64,000 nt of DNA from Duganella rivi (lineage in GTDB: Bacteria > Pseudomonadota > Gammaproteobacteria > Burkholderiales > Burkholderiaceae_D): positions 558,001 to 622,000 of the forward strand of contig NZ_WWCK01000002.1 of the NCBI RefSeq assembly GCF_009857435.1. The letters are read 5' to 3'. Below are positions 45,119-54,619 of this stretch, in pieces (the first letter of the stretch is position 1; each line of letters starts with the position of its first letter). Both the position numbers and the translations under genes were made by a program. The notes under the pieces are model-generated. The model had not been told where the DNA came from. It did not search any database and worked only from the letters and a program-made list of their open reading frames with translations.

Positions 45119-45346
45119 TTATGGCTGCTGCTGTTGATGCTGTTGCAGGTGGCGGCGCAGGCGCTGCTGGAACTCGTCGATGTCGTCGACTGTGGCCAGA
45201 TCGTCGTCGACTTCGATCATGTGGGTGGCGTGGCCGGTCGAGAACGACACGGTCGCCTCCACGCCATCCTTGCTCTCCGTCAGGTTATGCCCCTGGACGG
45301 CGCCCAGCACGTTGCCGTGCACGTCGGTCACGATGGTCATCTTCAT
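45119..45346 (-). CDS. small uncharacterised protein, second of a two-gene operon
   Basis: This 75-residue protein has an N-terminal beta-hairpin-like part (MTIVTDVHGNVLGAVQGHN), an acidic middle (VDDDLATVDDIDEF) and a Gln/His tail. It has a strong GGAGG site. Its ATG overlaps the stop of the preceding 85-residue gene (ATGA), so the two are coupled. I recognise no family. Confidence 0.65.
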   Translation of the reverse strand: MKMTIVTDVHGNVLGAVQGHNLTESKDGVEATVSFSTGHATHMIEVDDDLATVDDIDEFQQRLRRHLQQHQQQQP

Positions 45347-45600
45347 GACATACCTCCGCCTTGCAGGTTGTGGAAGCAGCCGCCGACACCTTGGTTATGG
45401 ATGTTGACGAAGTACGTTGCGTTGCCGTTGTTGTCCTTGCGCTTGCGCTGCTGGTCGGCCATGTGCACCGCGCCCTGGTTGGGCGCCTTTACATCGGCCG
45501 AAGCGAACTGCGTGCCGTGGTCGGCGCCGTAGGTGTAGCTCCAGAACGCGGTTTGACCGGGCGCCAGGAACGTCAGCGGCCCTACGTTGTTGAAAGCCAT
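45343..45600 (-). CDS. small uncharacterised protein, first of a two-gene operon
   Basis: This 85-residue protein has a strong GGAGGAGA site before the ATG at 45600; the longer frame is not supported. Its pattern of aromatic and beta-branched residues (LTFLAPGQTAFWSYTYG; NATYFVNIHNQGVGGCF) suggests a small beta-sandwich. No signal peptide is seen. It is translationally coupled to the 75-residue gene downstream. The function is unknown. Confidence 0.7.
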   Translation of the reverse strand: MAFNNVGPLTFLAPGQTAFWSYTYGADHGTQFASADVKAPNQGAVHMADQQRKRKDNNGNATYFVNIHNQGVGGCFHNLQGGGMS

Positions 45601-45765
45601 AATCTCCTCCATGAAAGAAAGCTGCACACGCGGATGCGTGCGCGGCAGTTCCATCTTAGTCAGGCTGGATGCGCGCGCTTTGATGCAAACGATATCGAGG
45701 CTTTTTTGGTGGTGCGCGCGTTCTGAGGGATAATGTCGGATTGAATCAATCAGGATCACCAGCTT

Positions 45766-46725
45766 ATGTTCTCATACCGCCACGCCTTCCACGCGGGTAA
45801 CCACGCCGACGTGCTCAAGCACTTTGTCACCATCCAGTTGCTGCAGTACCTGAATCAAAAGGATGTGGCCTACAGCTATATCGATACGCACTCGGGCGCC
45901 GGCGTCTACGAGCTGGACGGCGCGTTCGCGTCCAAGAACGCCGAGTACGACACCGGTATCGGCCCGCTGTGGAACCTGACGGACATGCCGGCGCCGATCA
46001 AGGAATACGTTGACCTGATCCGCGCCATGAACCCGAGCGGCAAGATGCGCTACTACCCGGGCTCGCCGTACATTGCCGACCAGGTCGCGCGCGAGCAAGA
46101 CCGTTTGCGCCTGTTCGAGCTGCACCCGGCCGATTCCAAGCTGTTAGCCGATAACTTCCGCAAGCTGGACGAGCACAAGGCGCAGCAAGGCTTCCGCTCC
46201 ACGGTGCGCGGCAAGCGCGTGCTGGTGACCCGTGGCGATGGTTTCGCCTCGCTGAAAGCGCTGCTGCCGCCGCCATCGCGCCGCGCGCTGGTGCTGATCG
46301 ACCCGCCGTACGAAGACAAGCAGGACTACAAAAAGACCAAGGACGTGCTGGCCGAAGCGCTGGGCCGTTTCCCGACCGGCACCTACGCCGTGTGGTATCC
46401 GCTGCTGCAGCGCATGGAATCGCGCCAGTTCGCCGACAAGCTCAAGCAGCTGCCGGCGGCCAACTGGCTGAATGTGGTGCTGACCATTAAGAAACCACTG
46501 CCCGATGGTATTGGCGGCCTGCACAGCAGCGGCATGTTCATTTTGAACCCGCCGTACACGCTGGAGCCGATGTTGAAAGAAGTCATGCCGTGGCTGGTGA
46601 AAGCGCTGGGACAAGACGCTGGCGCGCGCTTCACGCTGGAGAGCGGCACGCAAGCGACGGCTGGACGCAACACTGGTGAACGCCGTCCACCAGTTCGGCA
46701 GAAAAAAATTGTCAAGACGGCATAA
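45766..46725 (+). CDS. rlmJ: 23S rRNA (adenine-2030-N6)-methyltransferase RlmJ
   Basis: This 319-residue enzyme methylates A2030 of 23S rRNA. It opens with the family's MFSYRHAFHAGNHADVLKH. The SAM region is YIDTHSGAGVY, and the catalytic motif is LIDPPYE. The body ends at about residue 285. The last 30 or so residues are a basic, low-complexity extension beyond the usual 280. Confidence 0.95.
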   Translation: MFSYRHAFHAGNHADVLKHFVTIQLLQYLNQKDVAYSYIDTHSGAGVYELDGAFASKNAEYDTGIGPLWNLTDMPAPIKEYVDLIRAMNPSGKMRYYPGSPYIADQVAREQDRLRLFELHPADSKLLADNFRKLDEHKAQQGFRSTVRGKRVLVTRGDGFASLKALLPPPSRRALVLIDPPYEDKQDYKKTKDVLAEALGRFPTGTYAVWYPLLQRMESRQFADKLKQLPAANWLNVVLTIKKPLPDGIGGLHSSGMFILNPPYTLEPMLKEVMPWLVKALGQDAGARFTLESGTQATAGRNTGERRPPVRQKKIVKTA

Positions 46726-46770
46726 TTAGGTATAGGCTGGTGACAAGCGATTTAACAATGGGAGTCCCCC

Positions 46771-48039
46771 ATGATGTTAGCCTCGTCATCGGCGCCAACC
46801 AAGCTAGCTGACAACTTCTTCCTTGCGCGCCAGCCTATCCTCAACCGGGGACAGCGGCTGGTGGCATATGAACTCCTGTTCCGCGACGCCGCTTCCTACA
46901 ACGGCGCCCACGTTACCGACGATACCGAAGCCACGGCCACCGTGATTGCCCATGCGGCCGAGCTGGGCATGGGGCAGGTGGTGGGCGACCAGATGGCGTT
47001 TGTGAATGTCGATGCGGTCGGTTTGATGAGCGACTTCATCCGCTTCCTTCCGAACGACAAGGTGATCCTCGAAATTTTAGAGACGGTGAAGGCGACGCCG
47101 CAAATCTTGGCGCGCGTGAGCGAGCTCAAGCAGGCTGGCTTCAAGTTTGCACTCGACGATGTGATCGGGCAGTCGGAGGACGTGCAGAAATTCATGCCGC
47201 TGTGCGACGTGATCAAGGTCGATATCAAGGACATGCAGCCCGGCACCTTGCCGGCGCTGGCGAAAGTGCTCAAGAACCCCAAGCAAAAGCTGCTGGCGGA
47301 GAAGGTCGAGACCAACGAGGAATTCCAGGAATGCATGGAGCTGGGCTTTGAGTATTTTCAAGGCTACTACTTTGCGCGGCCGGTGATTTTAAGCGGCAAG
47401 AAGATTTCGCCGTCGCAGATGAGCGTGCTGCACTTGCTGGAGCTGCTCGATCGCGATGCCAGCAGCGCCGAGATCGAGCGCAGCGTGAAGCATGATGCGC
47501 TGATCACCTTGAACCTGCTGCGGCTGGTGAACACGCCGGCGGTGGGCGCGCGGCAGCGTATCAATTCAGTCGGGCATGCGTTGATGGTGCTGGGACGGCG
47601 GCAACTGCGGCGCTGGCTGCAAATCCTGCTGTACGTGAAGAGCGGCGGCACGCAGGAGTTCACCTCGCCGCTGCTGCAATTGGCGACCACGCGCGGCAAG
47701 ACCATGGAACTGATGGTCGAGCACCGCAAGCCGGGGCAGCGCGTGTGCGCCGACATAGGCTTCACGGTGGGCGTGATGTCGCTGATGGATACGCTGTTCT
47801 CGATCCACATGCGCGATGTGCTGGAGAGCGTCAACGTGCTGGACGAAGTGAGGGCGGCGCTGCTGCACCGCAGCGGCGACTACGGCAATATGCTGAGCCT
47901 GATCGAACATGTCGAGCGCGGCCGCGATAGCAAGGTACTGGCGCAGATGCTGCACCAGCTAGACCTCAAGCCGGCCGAACTCTACGCCATCCAGCTCGCC
48001 GCGATCGAGTGGGTCACCGAGTACACCCGCGGCATCTAA
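46771..48039 (+). CDS. EAL-HDOD signalling protein (YuxH family)
   Basis: This 422-residue cytosolic protein has an EAL-like domain (about 15-210) with the motif reading ELLFRD in place of EALLR, but with DD, K and late E and Q positions retained (ALDDVIG, IKVDIKD, AEKVET, FQGYYFARP). The C-terminal HDOD domain is about 215-405. Family members often bind but do not cleave c-di-GMP, so activity is uncertain. It ends two bases before the REP palindrome. Confidence 0.9.
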   Translation: MMLASSSAPTKLADNFFLARQPILNRGQRLVAYELLFRDAASYNGAHVTDDTEATATVIAHAAELGMGQVVGDQMAFVNVDAVGLMSDFIRFLPNDKVILEILETVKATPQILARVSELKQAGFKFALDDVIGQSEDVQKFMPLCDVIKVDIKDMQPGTLPALAKVLKNPKQKLLAEKVETNEEFQECMELGFEYFQGYYFARPVILSGKKISPSQMSVLHLLELLDRDASSAEIERSVKHDALITLNLLRLVNTPAVGARQRINSVGHALMVLGRRQLRRWLQILLYVKSGGTQEFTSPLLQLATTRGKTMELMVEHRKPGQRVCADIGFTVGVMSLMDTLFSIHMRDVLESVNVLDEVRAALLHRSGDYGNMLSLIEHVERGRDSKVLAQMLHQLDLKPAELYAIQLAAIEWVTEYTRGI

Positions 48040-48040
48040 A

Positions 48041-48130
48041 TCCGGGGTCAGGTCCCCCATTTCTACACGGCCTCTACCGTAGTGTGCGCTACGGTAGAGG
48101 CCGTGTAGAAATGGGGGACCTGACCCCGGA
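48041..48130. repeat. REP-type palindrome with 42-bp arms
   Basis: Two perfect 42-base arms (48041-48082 and 48089-48130) flank a 6-base loop (TGTGCG). The outer part reads CCGGGGTCAGGTCCCCCA. It fills the gap between the convergent stops at 48039 and 48133, so it could end both transcripts. The shape matches REP/BIME elements moved by RAYT-type transposases, but no transposase gene is in the window. Confidence 0.92.
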
Positions 48131-48132
48131 GT

Positions 48133-48858
48133 TTACTGTCCGAGCAGCAGGAACACGGTTGGTTTTTTGTGGAAGTCCGGCGCGGACGCGGTTTTCCACT
48201 GGGCCGCGGTCATGGTGCGGATGGTTTCGGATGGCAGGCTGAGGTCGGTCGCCACGCAAATCAGCGTGCCCGGCGCGCACGACGCCACCAAGGCTTCCAG
48301 CATGGCCGCATTGCGGTACGGCGTTTCGATAAACAGCTGCGTCTGCTTTTCCTTGCGCGAGCGCTGTTCCAGTTCCTTGATGCGCTTGTCGCGCTGGCCC
48401 GCATCGGTCGGCAGGTAGCCGTTGAAGGCAAAGCTCTGGCCATTCAGGCCGCTCGCCATGACGGCCAGCAGCAGCGACGAAGGGCCGACCAGCGGCCGCA
48501 CCGGAATCTTGTGCTGGTGCGCCAGGCGCACCAGGTCGGCGCCGGGATCGGCCACTGCTGGCACGCCGGCTTCCGACACCAGTCCGCCATCCTGGCCCGC
48601 CAGCAGCGGCGCCAGCAGGTCGCTGAGGGCGGCGGCCGGCGTGTTGACGTTCAATTCGGCGATCTTAATTTCCTGCATCGGCTTGCACAGCGGGTGCTGC
48701 GCGCCGACCAGTTTCAGGAAAGCGCGCGCAGTCTTGGCGTTTTCGGCGACGAAATAATCAAGCTGCGAGGTGATGCGCTGTACTTGCTCGGGCAGGACTT
48801 GGTTCAGGGCTTCGGTCTCGCCCAGGGTATTCGGTATTAAAAAGAGAGTGCCGGTCAT
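48133..48858 (-). CDS. RsmI-like SAM methylase (tetrapyrrole methylase fold)
   Basis: This 241-residue protein of the RsmI-type methylase family has GLVSEAGVPAVADPGADLVRLA, VRPLVGPSSLLLAVMASGLNGQ and FIETPYRN. RsmI itself 2'-O-methylates C1402 of 16S rRNA and is about 280 residues. This is the shorter paralogue often found beside maf and rpmF, with an unproven target. The ATG at 48858 is chosen over a TTG at 48888. It lies 4 bases after maf. Confidence 0.87.
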   Translation of the reverse strand: MTGTLFLIPNTLGETEALNQVLPEQVQRITSQLDYFVAENAKTARAFLKLVGAQHPLCKPMQEIKIAELNVNTPAAALSDLLAPLLAGQDGGLVSEAGVPAVADPGADLVRLAHQHKIPVRPLVGPSSLLLAVMASGLNGQSFAFNGYLPTDAGQRDKRIKELEQRSRKEKQTQLFIETPYRNAAMLEALVASCAPGTLICVATDLSLPSETIRTMTAAQWKTASAPDFHKKPTVFLLLGQ

Positions 48859-48862
48859 ATTG

Positions 48863-49465
48863 TTAGTTTTTGAAGAAGGTGACGCCAATCTTGCGCAGCA
48901 TGCCCGTCAGCGCGATCAAAGGCAAGCCGGTGAGGGCGGTCGGGTCGCTGCTGTCGATGCGCTCCAGGATCGCAATGCCCAAGGCTTCGTTCTTGGCGCT
49001 GCCGGCGCAGTCGTAAGGCTGTTCGATGCGCAGGTAGGCATCCAGCTCGGCATCTGGCAGGTCGCGGAACTTGACCACGGTCTGGATATTCTCGACTTGG
49101 GCAGCGTTTGCCAAATTCGTGTTGCGGCCATCCCACACGCACAATGCGGTGTGGAAGATGACTTCGCGCCCGCGCATTTTCTGCAATTGTGCCAAGGCGT
49201 TGGCATGATTGCCAGGCTTGCCAATTTGTTCATCGTCGAGCGTCGCCACCTGATCCGAGCCGATCACGATGGCGCCGGGCAGTTTGGCGGCCACGGCAGC
49301 GGCCTTTTCGCGGGCCAGGCGCAGGGCGGTGGCGCTCGGGGTTTCGCCCGCCAGCGGGGTCTCGTCAATGTCGGGCACGGCCACGTCAAACGGCAGTTGC
49401 AGGCGCGATAATAATTCCTTGCGGTAGGCGGAGCTGGACGCCAGTACGAGTAAACTTGATGTCAT
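48863..49465 (-). CDS. maf: Maf/YceF nucleotide pyrophosphatase
   Basis: This 200-residue housecleaning enzyme hydrolyses modified nucleoside triphosphates (m7GTP in the YceF branch). Motifs: LVLASSSAYRKELLSRL, IDETPLAGE, IVIGSDQVA and CAGSAKNEALGI. It is divergent from yceD, the usual arrangement in this group. Confidence 0.93.
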   Translation of the reverse strand: MTSSLLVLASSSAYRKELLSRLQLPFDVAVPDIDETPLAGETPSATALRLAREKAAAVAAKLPGAIVIGSDQVATLDDEQIGKPGNHANALAQLQKMRGREVIFHTALCVWDGRNTNLANAAQVENIQTVVKFRDLPDAELDAYLRIEQPYDCAGSAKNEALGIAILERIDSSDPTALTGLPLIALTGMLRKIGVTFFKN

Positions 49466-49544
49466 GAGGGGAATGTTATATGCTCTGTCGCCGGCGAAAG
49501 TGCCTGTAGCCAGCGGCAGAAAAACGCGAAAAATCGCTAAGGCT

Positions 49545-49574
49545 TTGACTTAAATGCGAAAACCCTGCTATTAT
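49545..49574 (+). promoter_or_regulatory. promoter of the yceD-rpmF-plsX-fab cluster
   Basis: TTGACT (49545-49550) and TATTAT (49569-49574) are separated by 18 bases. The start site would fall about 20 bases before the yceD ATG. This is the best sigma-70 match in this part of the window. Confidence 0.7.
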
Positions 49575-49600
49575 CGCAGGTTTTCCGGGGAAACTCTGTA

Positions 49601-50098
49601 ATGAATGCTCTTGTGATCGACACCTTTGAATTCTGTCGGACCAACAGCAGCCAGCAAGGCGTCACGCCTGTGGTCGAAATGACCCGTCTGGCTAAGGAAT
49701 GCGCGGACAAGTCCGGCGAGATTACCTGGAACGCAGTAGGAACGACCCACAAACTGGGCATCCCGCAGATGACGCTGTCGGTCTCCGGCAATGTGCAACT
49801 GGTCTGCCAGCGCTGCCTTCAGCCTTATGCTCACCACCTCGATTCGTCGACCGTGCTGATGCTGGGTAAGGATGATGAAGATGCAGACGAAATTGAAGAA
49901 CGTATTGACGACGAGTCGATCGATGTGATCGTCGGCAGTCGCAGCATGGAGCTGATGTACCTGGTGGAAGACGAAGCATTGCTGGCCTTGCCGCAATCGC
50001 CACGTCACGATGTCTGCCCGGATTCCAGCCTGCTGGACAAGGCAAAAAGCGAGAAGATCTCGCCGTTCGATGCTCTGAAGAGCCTCAAATCCGAATAA
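49601..50098 (+). CDS. yceD: YceD (DUF177), 23S rRNA accumulation protein
   Basis: This 165-residue protein is needed for normal 23S rRNA accumulation in E. coli and plants. Family marks: LVCQRCLQPY with CxxC, an acidic DDEDADEIEE loop, the late VEDEALLALPQSPRH and the C-terminal ISPFDALKSLK. It precedes rpmF, as in most proteobacteria. Confidence 0.93.
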   Translation: MNALVIDTFEFCRTNSSQQGVTPVVEMTRLAKECADKSGEITWNAVGTTHKLGIPQMTLSVSGNVQLVCQRCLQPYAHHLDSSTVLMLGKDDEDADEIEERIDDESIDVIVGSRSMELMYLVEDEALLALPQSPRHDVCPDSSLLDKAKSEKISPFDALKSLKSE

Positions 50099-50254
50099 GT
50101 AGTAAGGGGTTCGCCCCGAGTGAAGAACGTGTCAAAACGCGTGTGATATCGAGTCTTGGCAAGTTAGCAGTGCAATGTAGTAGGGCTCGATTCGCATGTT
50201 ATATGCCGGTCGAATGTGTTAGAATTTTAGAACTTAGTATTAGGAGTCATTAAC

Positions 50255-50437
50255 ATGGCAGTTCAACAGAACAAGAAGTCCCCATCGAAGCGCGGTATGC
50301 ACCGTTCGCACGATTTCCTGGTTGCTCCACAACTGGCAATCGAGCCAACCACCGGTGAAACCCACCTGCGTCACCACATCAGCCCTAACGGCTTCTACCG
50401 TGGTCGTAAAGTCCTGAAAACCAAAAACGACGAGTAA
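50255..50437 (+). CDS. rpmF: ribosomal protein L32
   Basis: L32 (60 residues) has the [21 protein letters not shown] terminus and the ISPNGFYRG block. It lacks the four-Cys zinc ribbon, as in many proteobacteria. TAGGAG precedes the ATG. It has its own terminator before plsX, which allows higher output of L32 than of the lipid genes. Confidence 0.98.
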   Translation: MAVQQNKKSPSKRGMHRSHDFLVAPQLAIEPTTGETHLRHHISPNGFYRGRKVLKTKNDE

Positions 50438-50466
50438 TCGATCGCTTTTGCTGGACCCAGAAACAG

Positions 50467-50503
50467 GCGGTGCTGACTTGTGTAGCATCGCTTTTTCTTT
50501 TTT
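50467..50503 (+). terminator. rpmF terminator
   Basis: An 8-bp stem with one G-U pair (GCGGTGCT / AGCATCGC) and a 9-base loop is followed by TTTTTCTTTTTT. It lies 30 bases after the rpmF stop and before plsX, so plsX needs read-through or its own promoter. Confidence 0.8.
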
Positions 50504-50584
50504 AATCGGCTGCAATTTGGTTTTGCACACCGTCATGTTCCAACGCGGATTCCGCCGTTTGCGGTTCTGCCGCTTGCCATAACA

Positions 50585-51646
50585 ATGACAATCAAAATTT
50601 CTATCGACTGCATGGGTGGCGATCATGGCCCCTCGGTCACTATTCCCGCAGCTGTCTCCTTCGTTCAACGCGAGCCTGAAGCCGAACTGATCCTGGTCGG
50701 TCTCGAAGACGTCATCCGCGCCGAACTGAAGAAACACCATGCCGACGCGCACCCGCGCCTGAGCATCGTGCACGCCTCCGAACAAGTCACCATGGACGAT
50801 CCGCTGGAAGTGGCCCTGCGCCGCAAGAAGGATTCGTCGATGCGCGTCGCCATCGAGCAAGTGAAAGACGGCAAGGCCCAGGCCTCCGTCTCGGCCGGCA
50901 ATACCGGCGCGCTGATGGCGGTCGCCCGCTACGTACTGAAAACCATGAGCGGCGTCGACCGCCCGGCGATTTGCAGCATCATGCCGAACCAAAAGGGCGG
51001 CCCGACCTATATGCTGGATCTGGGCGCCAACGTCGATTGCGAGCCGCACCACTTGCACCAGTTTGCCATCATGGGCTCGGTGCTGGTGTCGGCCATGGAA
51101 AACATCGCGCGTCCGACCATCGGCCTGCTCAACGTCGGCACCGAAGACATCAAGGGCAACGACGTGGTCAAGGCCACCAGCAAGCTGCTGCAACTCGATC
51201 ACGAGCGCGGCGCACTGAACTTCTACGGCAACGTGGAAGGCAACGATATCTTCAAAGGCACCACCGACCTGGTGGTGTGCGACGGCTTTACCGGCAATGT
51301 CACGCTGAAGGCAGTGGAGGGCGTTGCGCGCTTCTTCGCCGACACCGTCAAGTCGGAATTCACCCGCAATCCGCTGACCATCCTGAGCGCACTGATCGGT
51401 CGCGGCGCCCTGAATAACATCAAAAAACGCCTGTCGCCGTCGCGTTACAACGGCGCGAGTTTGCTGGGTTTGCGCGGCCTGGTGTTCAAGAGCCATGGCG
51501 GCGCCGATGCATATTCCTTTGAATGGGCGATCAAGCGAGCGTATGATGCTGCAAAAAATGACGTGTTGCCGCATATCTCGACGCTGATCACTGAGCTCAT
51601 GCCGCGCAACACCGAGACCCCGGAAGTACCAAGCTCAACTATTTAG
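50585..51646 (+). CDS. plsX: PlsX, acyl-ACP:phosphate acyltransferase
   Basis: This 353-residue peripheral membrane enzyme makes acyl-phosphate for phospholipid synthesis. Marks: [12 protein letters not shown] at the N terminus, [10 protein letters not shown], and [13 protein letters not shown]. It begins a run of fatty-acid genes and lies 16 bases before fabH. Confidence 0.97.
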   Translation: MTIKISIDCMGGDHGPSVTIPAAVSFVQREPEAELILVGLEDVIRAELKKHHADAHPRLSIVHASEQVTMDDPLEVALRRKKDSSMRVAIEQVKDGKAQASVSAGNTGALMAVARYVLKTMSGVDRPAICSIMPNQKGGPTYMLDLGANVDCEPHHLHQFAIMGSVLVSAMENIARPTIGLLNVGTEDIKGNDVVKATSKLLQLDHERGALNFYGNVEGNDIFKGTTDLVVCDGFTGNVTLKAVEGVARFFADTVKSEFTRNPLTILSALIGRGALNNIKKRLSPSRYNGASLLGLRGLVFKSHGGADAYSFEWAIKRAYDAAKNDVLPHISTLITELMPRNTETPEVPSSTI

Positions 51647-51662
51647 TGGACGGTAGAACGGC

Positions 51663-52646
51663 ATGACTTTGTATAGCAAAATTATCGGCACCGGCAGCTA
51701 TCTGCCGGCAAAGCGCGTGACCAACCAGGAACTGGCTGATCAACTCGCTGCCAAGGGCATTGAGACATCGGACGAGTGGATCGTCAGCCGCAGCGGTATC
51801 GCGGCGCGCCACTTCGCTGCGCCTGATCAAAAATCGTCGGACCTGGCGGTCAACGCCGCCAACAATGCGCTAGCCATGGCTGGCATGCAGCCTAACGATA
51901 TCGACCTGATCATCGTGGCCAGCTCGACGCCGGATTTCTTCGGCAGCTTCCCAAGCACCGCCTGCATCGTGCAGCAAAAGCTGGGCATCACCAACAACGG
52001 CGCGGCCGTGGATGTGCAAGCCGTGTGCAGCGGCTTCGTCTACGCGCTGTCGACCGCAGACGCTTTCATCCGCGCTGGCGTGCATAAAAATGTGCTGGTG
52101 ATCGGCGCTGAAGTGTTCTCCCGCATTCTCGATTTCAAAGACCGTACCACCTGCGTGCTGTTCGGCGATGGCGCTGGCGCCGTGGTGCTGACTGCATCGC
52201 AAGAGCCGGGCATCCTGTCGACGGCCTTGCACGCTGACGGCAGCCAGTCGAGCATCCTGTGCATGCCGAACACCTTTAGCGGTGCGACCGCCGGCGAGGC
52301 TTACCTGTACATGGATGGCCCGGCGGTGTTCAAGCTGGCCGTATCGGTGCTGGCGAAAGTCGCTGACGAGGCGCTGGAAAAAGCCAATATGAAAGCGGAG
52401 CAGATCGACTGGCTGATCCCGCACCAGGCCAACCTGCGCATCATGAGCGGCACCGCTAAGAAGCTGGGCCTGCCAATGGAAAAAATGGTGGTCACGGTGG
52501 ATCAGCACGGTAACACCTCGGCTGCATCGATTCCGCTGGCGCTGGACGCTGCCGTACGCGACGGTCGTGTGCAACGCGGTCAGAACATCATGATGGAAGG
52601 CGTGGGTGGCGGCTTTACCTGGGGCGCAGTTCTGGCGAAGTTTTAA
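51663..52646 (+). CDS. fabH: beta-ketoacyl-ACP synthase III
   Basis: FabH (327 residues) condenses acetyl-CoA with malonyl-ACP to start fatty-acid chains. The Cys-His-Asn triad is visible as [17 protein letters not shown] and HGNTSAAS. Length is normal and it lies between plsX and fabD. Confidence 0.97.
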   Translation: MTLYSKIIGTGSYLPAKRVTNQELADQLAAKGIETSDEWIVSRSGIAARHFAAPDQKSSDLAVNAANNALAMAGMQPNDIDLIIVASSTPDFFGSFPSTACIVQQKLGITNNGAAVDVQAVCSGFVYALSTADAFIRAGVHKNVLVIGAEVFSRILDFKDRTTCVLFGDGAGAVVLTASQEPGILSTALHADGSQSSILCMPNTFSGATAGEAYLYMDGPAVFKLAVSVLAKVADEALEKANMKAEQIDWLIPHQANLRIMSGTAKKLGLPMEKMVVTVDQHGNTSAASIPLALDAAVRDGRVQRGQNIMMEGVGGGFTWGAVLAKF

Positions 52647-52745
52647 GCTGAATTAGAATTAGAGTTCTAACGGACTCAACGGTAGCAAGGCTGTCATGTT
52701 TGGATGTTAGCTTTGCAGCCAATAATAAAAGAGATGGATGAAGTT

Positions 52746-53681
52746 ATGACTAAATTTGCTTTTGTATTCCCTGGCCAAGGTTCGCAAGCGATTGCGATGA
52801 TGGACGGCTTTGCCGGCAATCCGGTAGTCGCCCAGACCATTGCTGAAGCGTCCGACGCCCTCGGCTTCGACATCGGCAAGCTGATGGCCGAAGGCCCGAA
52901 AGAAGAGCTGGATCTGACCACCAACACCCAGCCGGTCATGCTGACCGCAGCCGTGGCCGCGTACCGCGCCTACATCGCTGCCGGCGGCGCCGTGCCGTCG
53001 GTGGTGGCTGGCCACAGCCTGGGTGAATACTCGGCGCTGGTGGCTGCCGGCGTAATCTCGTTCAAAGACGCTGTGCCGCTGGTGCGCTTCCGCGCGCAAG
53101 CCATGCAGGAAGCCGTGCCGGTCGGCCAGGGCACCATGGCCGTGGTGTTGGGCCTGTCGGATGACGACGTCCGCGCCTCGTGCACCGAAGCCGCTGCCGC
53201 CGGTGGTGTGGTGGAAGCCGTCAACTTCAACGCGCCTGCGCAAGTGGTGATCGCCGGTGAAACCGCCGCCGTTGAGCGCGCCTGCGAAATCGCCAAGGCC
53301 AAGGGCGCCAAGCGCGCCATGAAACTGCCGGTGTCGGCGCCGTTCCACTCGTCGCTGCTGAAGCCGGCGTCGGACCGCCTGCGCGACTACCTGGCAGGCA
53401 TCACCTTCTCGGCGCCGCAAATCCCGCTGATCAACAACGTCGACGTGGCGGTGCTGAACGATCCGGCCGCCATCAAGGATGCGCTGGTGCGCCAGGCGGC
53501 CGCGCCGGTGCGCTGGGTGGAAACCGTGCAAAAGATGGCCGCCGACGGCGTCGCCAAGCTGGTCGAATGCGGCCCGGGCAAGGTGCTGATGGGCTTGACC
53601 AAGCGCATCGACGGCAACCTGATCGGCGACGCGATTTACGATCAAGCCACGCTGGAACGCGTATTGAGCGAACTCAAATAA
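52746..53681 (+). CDS. fabD: malonyl-CoA:ACP transacylase
   Basis: FabD (311 residues) loads malonate on ACP. FVFPGQGSQ opens the protein, the catalytic Ser lies in GHSLGEYSAL, and the His region reads SAPFHSSLL. The ATG at 52746 fits the family start; an upstream in-frame ATG at 52704 is not needed. Confidence 0.97.
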   Translation: MTKFAFVFPGQGSQAIAMMDGFAGNPVVAQTIAEASDALGFDIGKLMAEGPKEELDLTTNTQPVMLTAAVAAYRAYIAAGGAVPSVVAGHSLGEYSALVAAGVISFKDAVPLVRFRAQAMQEAVPVGQGTMAVVLGLSDDDVRASCTEAAAAGGVVEAVNFNAPAQVVIAGETAAVERACEIAKAKGAKRAMKLPVSAPFHSSLLKPASDRLRDYLAGITFSAPQIPLINNVDVAVLNDPAAIKDALVRQAAAPVRWVETVQKMAADGVAKLVECGPGKVLMGLTKRIDGNLIGDAIYDQATLERVLSELK

Positions 53682-53729
53682 GCGCTTGCGCATTCAGGCA
53701 CACTCAGAATTTACCGTAGAAGGACTTAC

Positions 53730-54476
53730 ATGACTTTAGCAAATCAAGTCGCCCTGGTAACGGGCGCATCGCGCGGCATCGGCAAGGCCATTGCACAAGA
53801 GCTGGCCCGCCAGGGCGCGCGCGTGATCGGCACCGCCACCACCGAGGCTGGCGCGGAAGCGATTTCCGCCTACCTCGCCGAGATCGGCGCGGAAGCAGGC
53901 AAGGGCATGGTGCTGAACGTCACCAATGCCGAAGCGTGCGCTGCCATCATCGACGACATCAGCAAAACCTACGGCGCAGTTGCCATCCTGGTCAACAACG
54001 CCGGCATCACCCAGGATCAACTGGCGATGCGCATGAAAGACGAAGAGTGGGAAAACGTCATCGCCACCAACCTGAACTCGGTCGGCCGCCTGTCGCGCGC
54101 CGTGCTGCGCGGCATGATGAAGGCCAAGGCTGGCCGCATCATCAACATCACCTCGGTGGTGGCCTCGTCGGGCAATCCGGGCCAGATGAACTACGCTGCC
54201 GCGAAAGCCGGCGTGGAAGGCATGACCCGCGCGCTGGCGCGTGAAATCGGCAGCCGCAACATCACCGTCAACAGCGTGGCGCCGGGCTTTATCGACACCG
54301 ATATGACCAAGGCGCTGGGCGAAGAACAGCACGCCGCCTTGCTGACTCAGATTCCGCTGGCGCGCCTCGGCAAGCCAGAGGATATCGCCGCAGCGGTCGC
54401 CTTCCTGGCGTCGCCGCAAGCCGCTTATATTACCGGCACCACCCTCCACGTGAATGGCGGTATGTATATGAACTGA
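53730..54476 (+). CDS. fabG: 3-oxoacyl-ACP reductase
   Basis: FabG (248 residues) is an NADPH-dependent short-chain dehydrogenase. TGASRGIG binds the cofactor, NNAG follows, and the catalytic Ser-Tyr-Lys are in NITSVVASSGN and YAAAKAG. It lies between fabD and acpP. Confidence 0.97.
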   Translation: MTLANQVALVTGASRGIGKAIAQELARQGARVIGTATTEAGAEAISAYLAEIGAEAGKGMVLNVTNAEACAAIIDDISKTYGAVAILVNNAGITQDQLAMRMKDEEWENVIATNLNSVGRLSRAVLRGMMKAKAGRIINITSVVASSGNPGQMNYAAAKAGVEGMTRALAREIGSRNITVNSVAPGFIDTDMTKALGEEQHAALLTQIPLARLGKPEDIAAAVAFLASPQAAYITGTTLHVNGGMYMN

Positions 54477-54480
54477 TGAA

Positions 54481-54504
54481 AATGGGCTTAAAATAAAGCC
54501 CATT
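54481..54504 (+). terminator. weak hairpin after fabG
   Basis: A 9-bp stem (AATGGGCTT / AAGCCCATT) with a 6-base loop is followed by CAAATCTTTT. It may end part of the fabG transcripts before acpP. Confidence 0.5.
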
Positions 54505-54554
54505 CAAATCTTTTAGTAGGTATTTCAGTATATTTAGCAGCAGACACTGAAATT

Positions 54555-54583
54555 AGTTTTTCGGCGCGCAAACCTGATAAAAT
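54555..54583 (+). promoter_or_regulatory. candidate acpP promoter
   Basis: TAAAAT at 54578-54583 is followed by a GC-rich discriminator (GCGCGC) about 35 bases before the acpP ATG. The -35 (AGTTTT at 54555-54560, 17 bases upstream) is poor. A separate acpP promoter would fit the high amounts of ACP. Confidence 0.45.
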
Positions 54584-54619
54584 GCGCGCTTTCCGTAACA
54601 AACAAAATGGAGCCATAAC

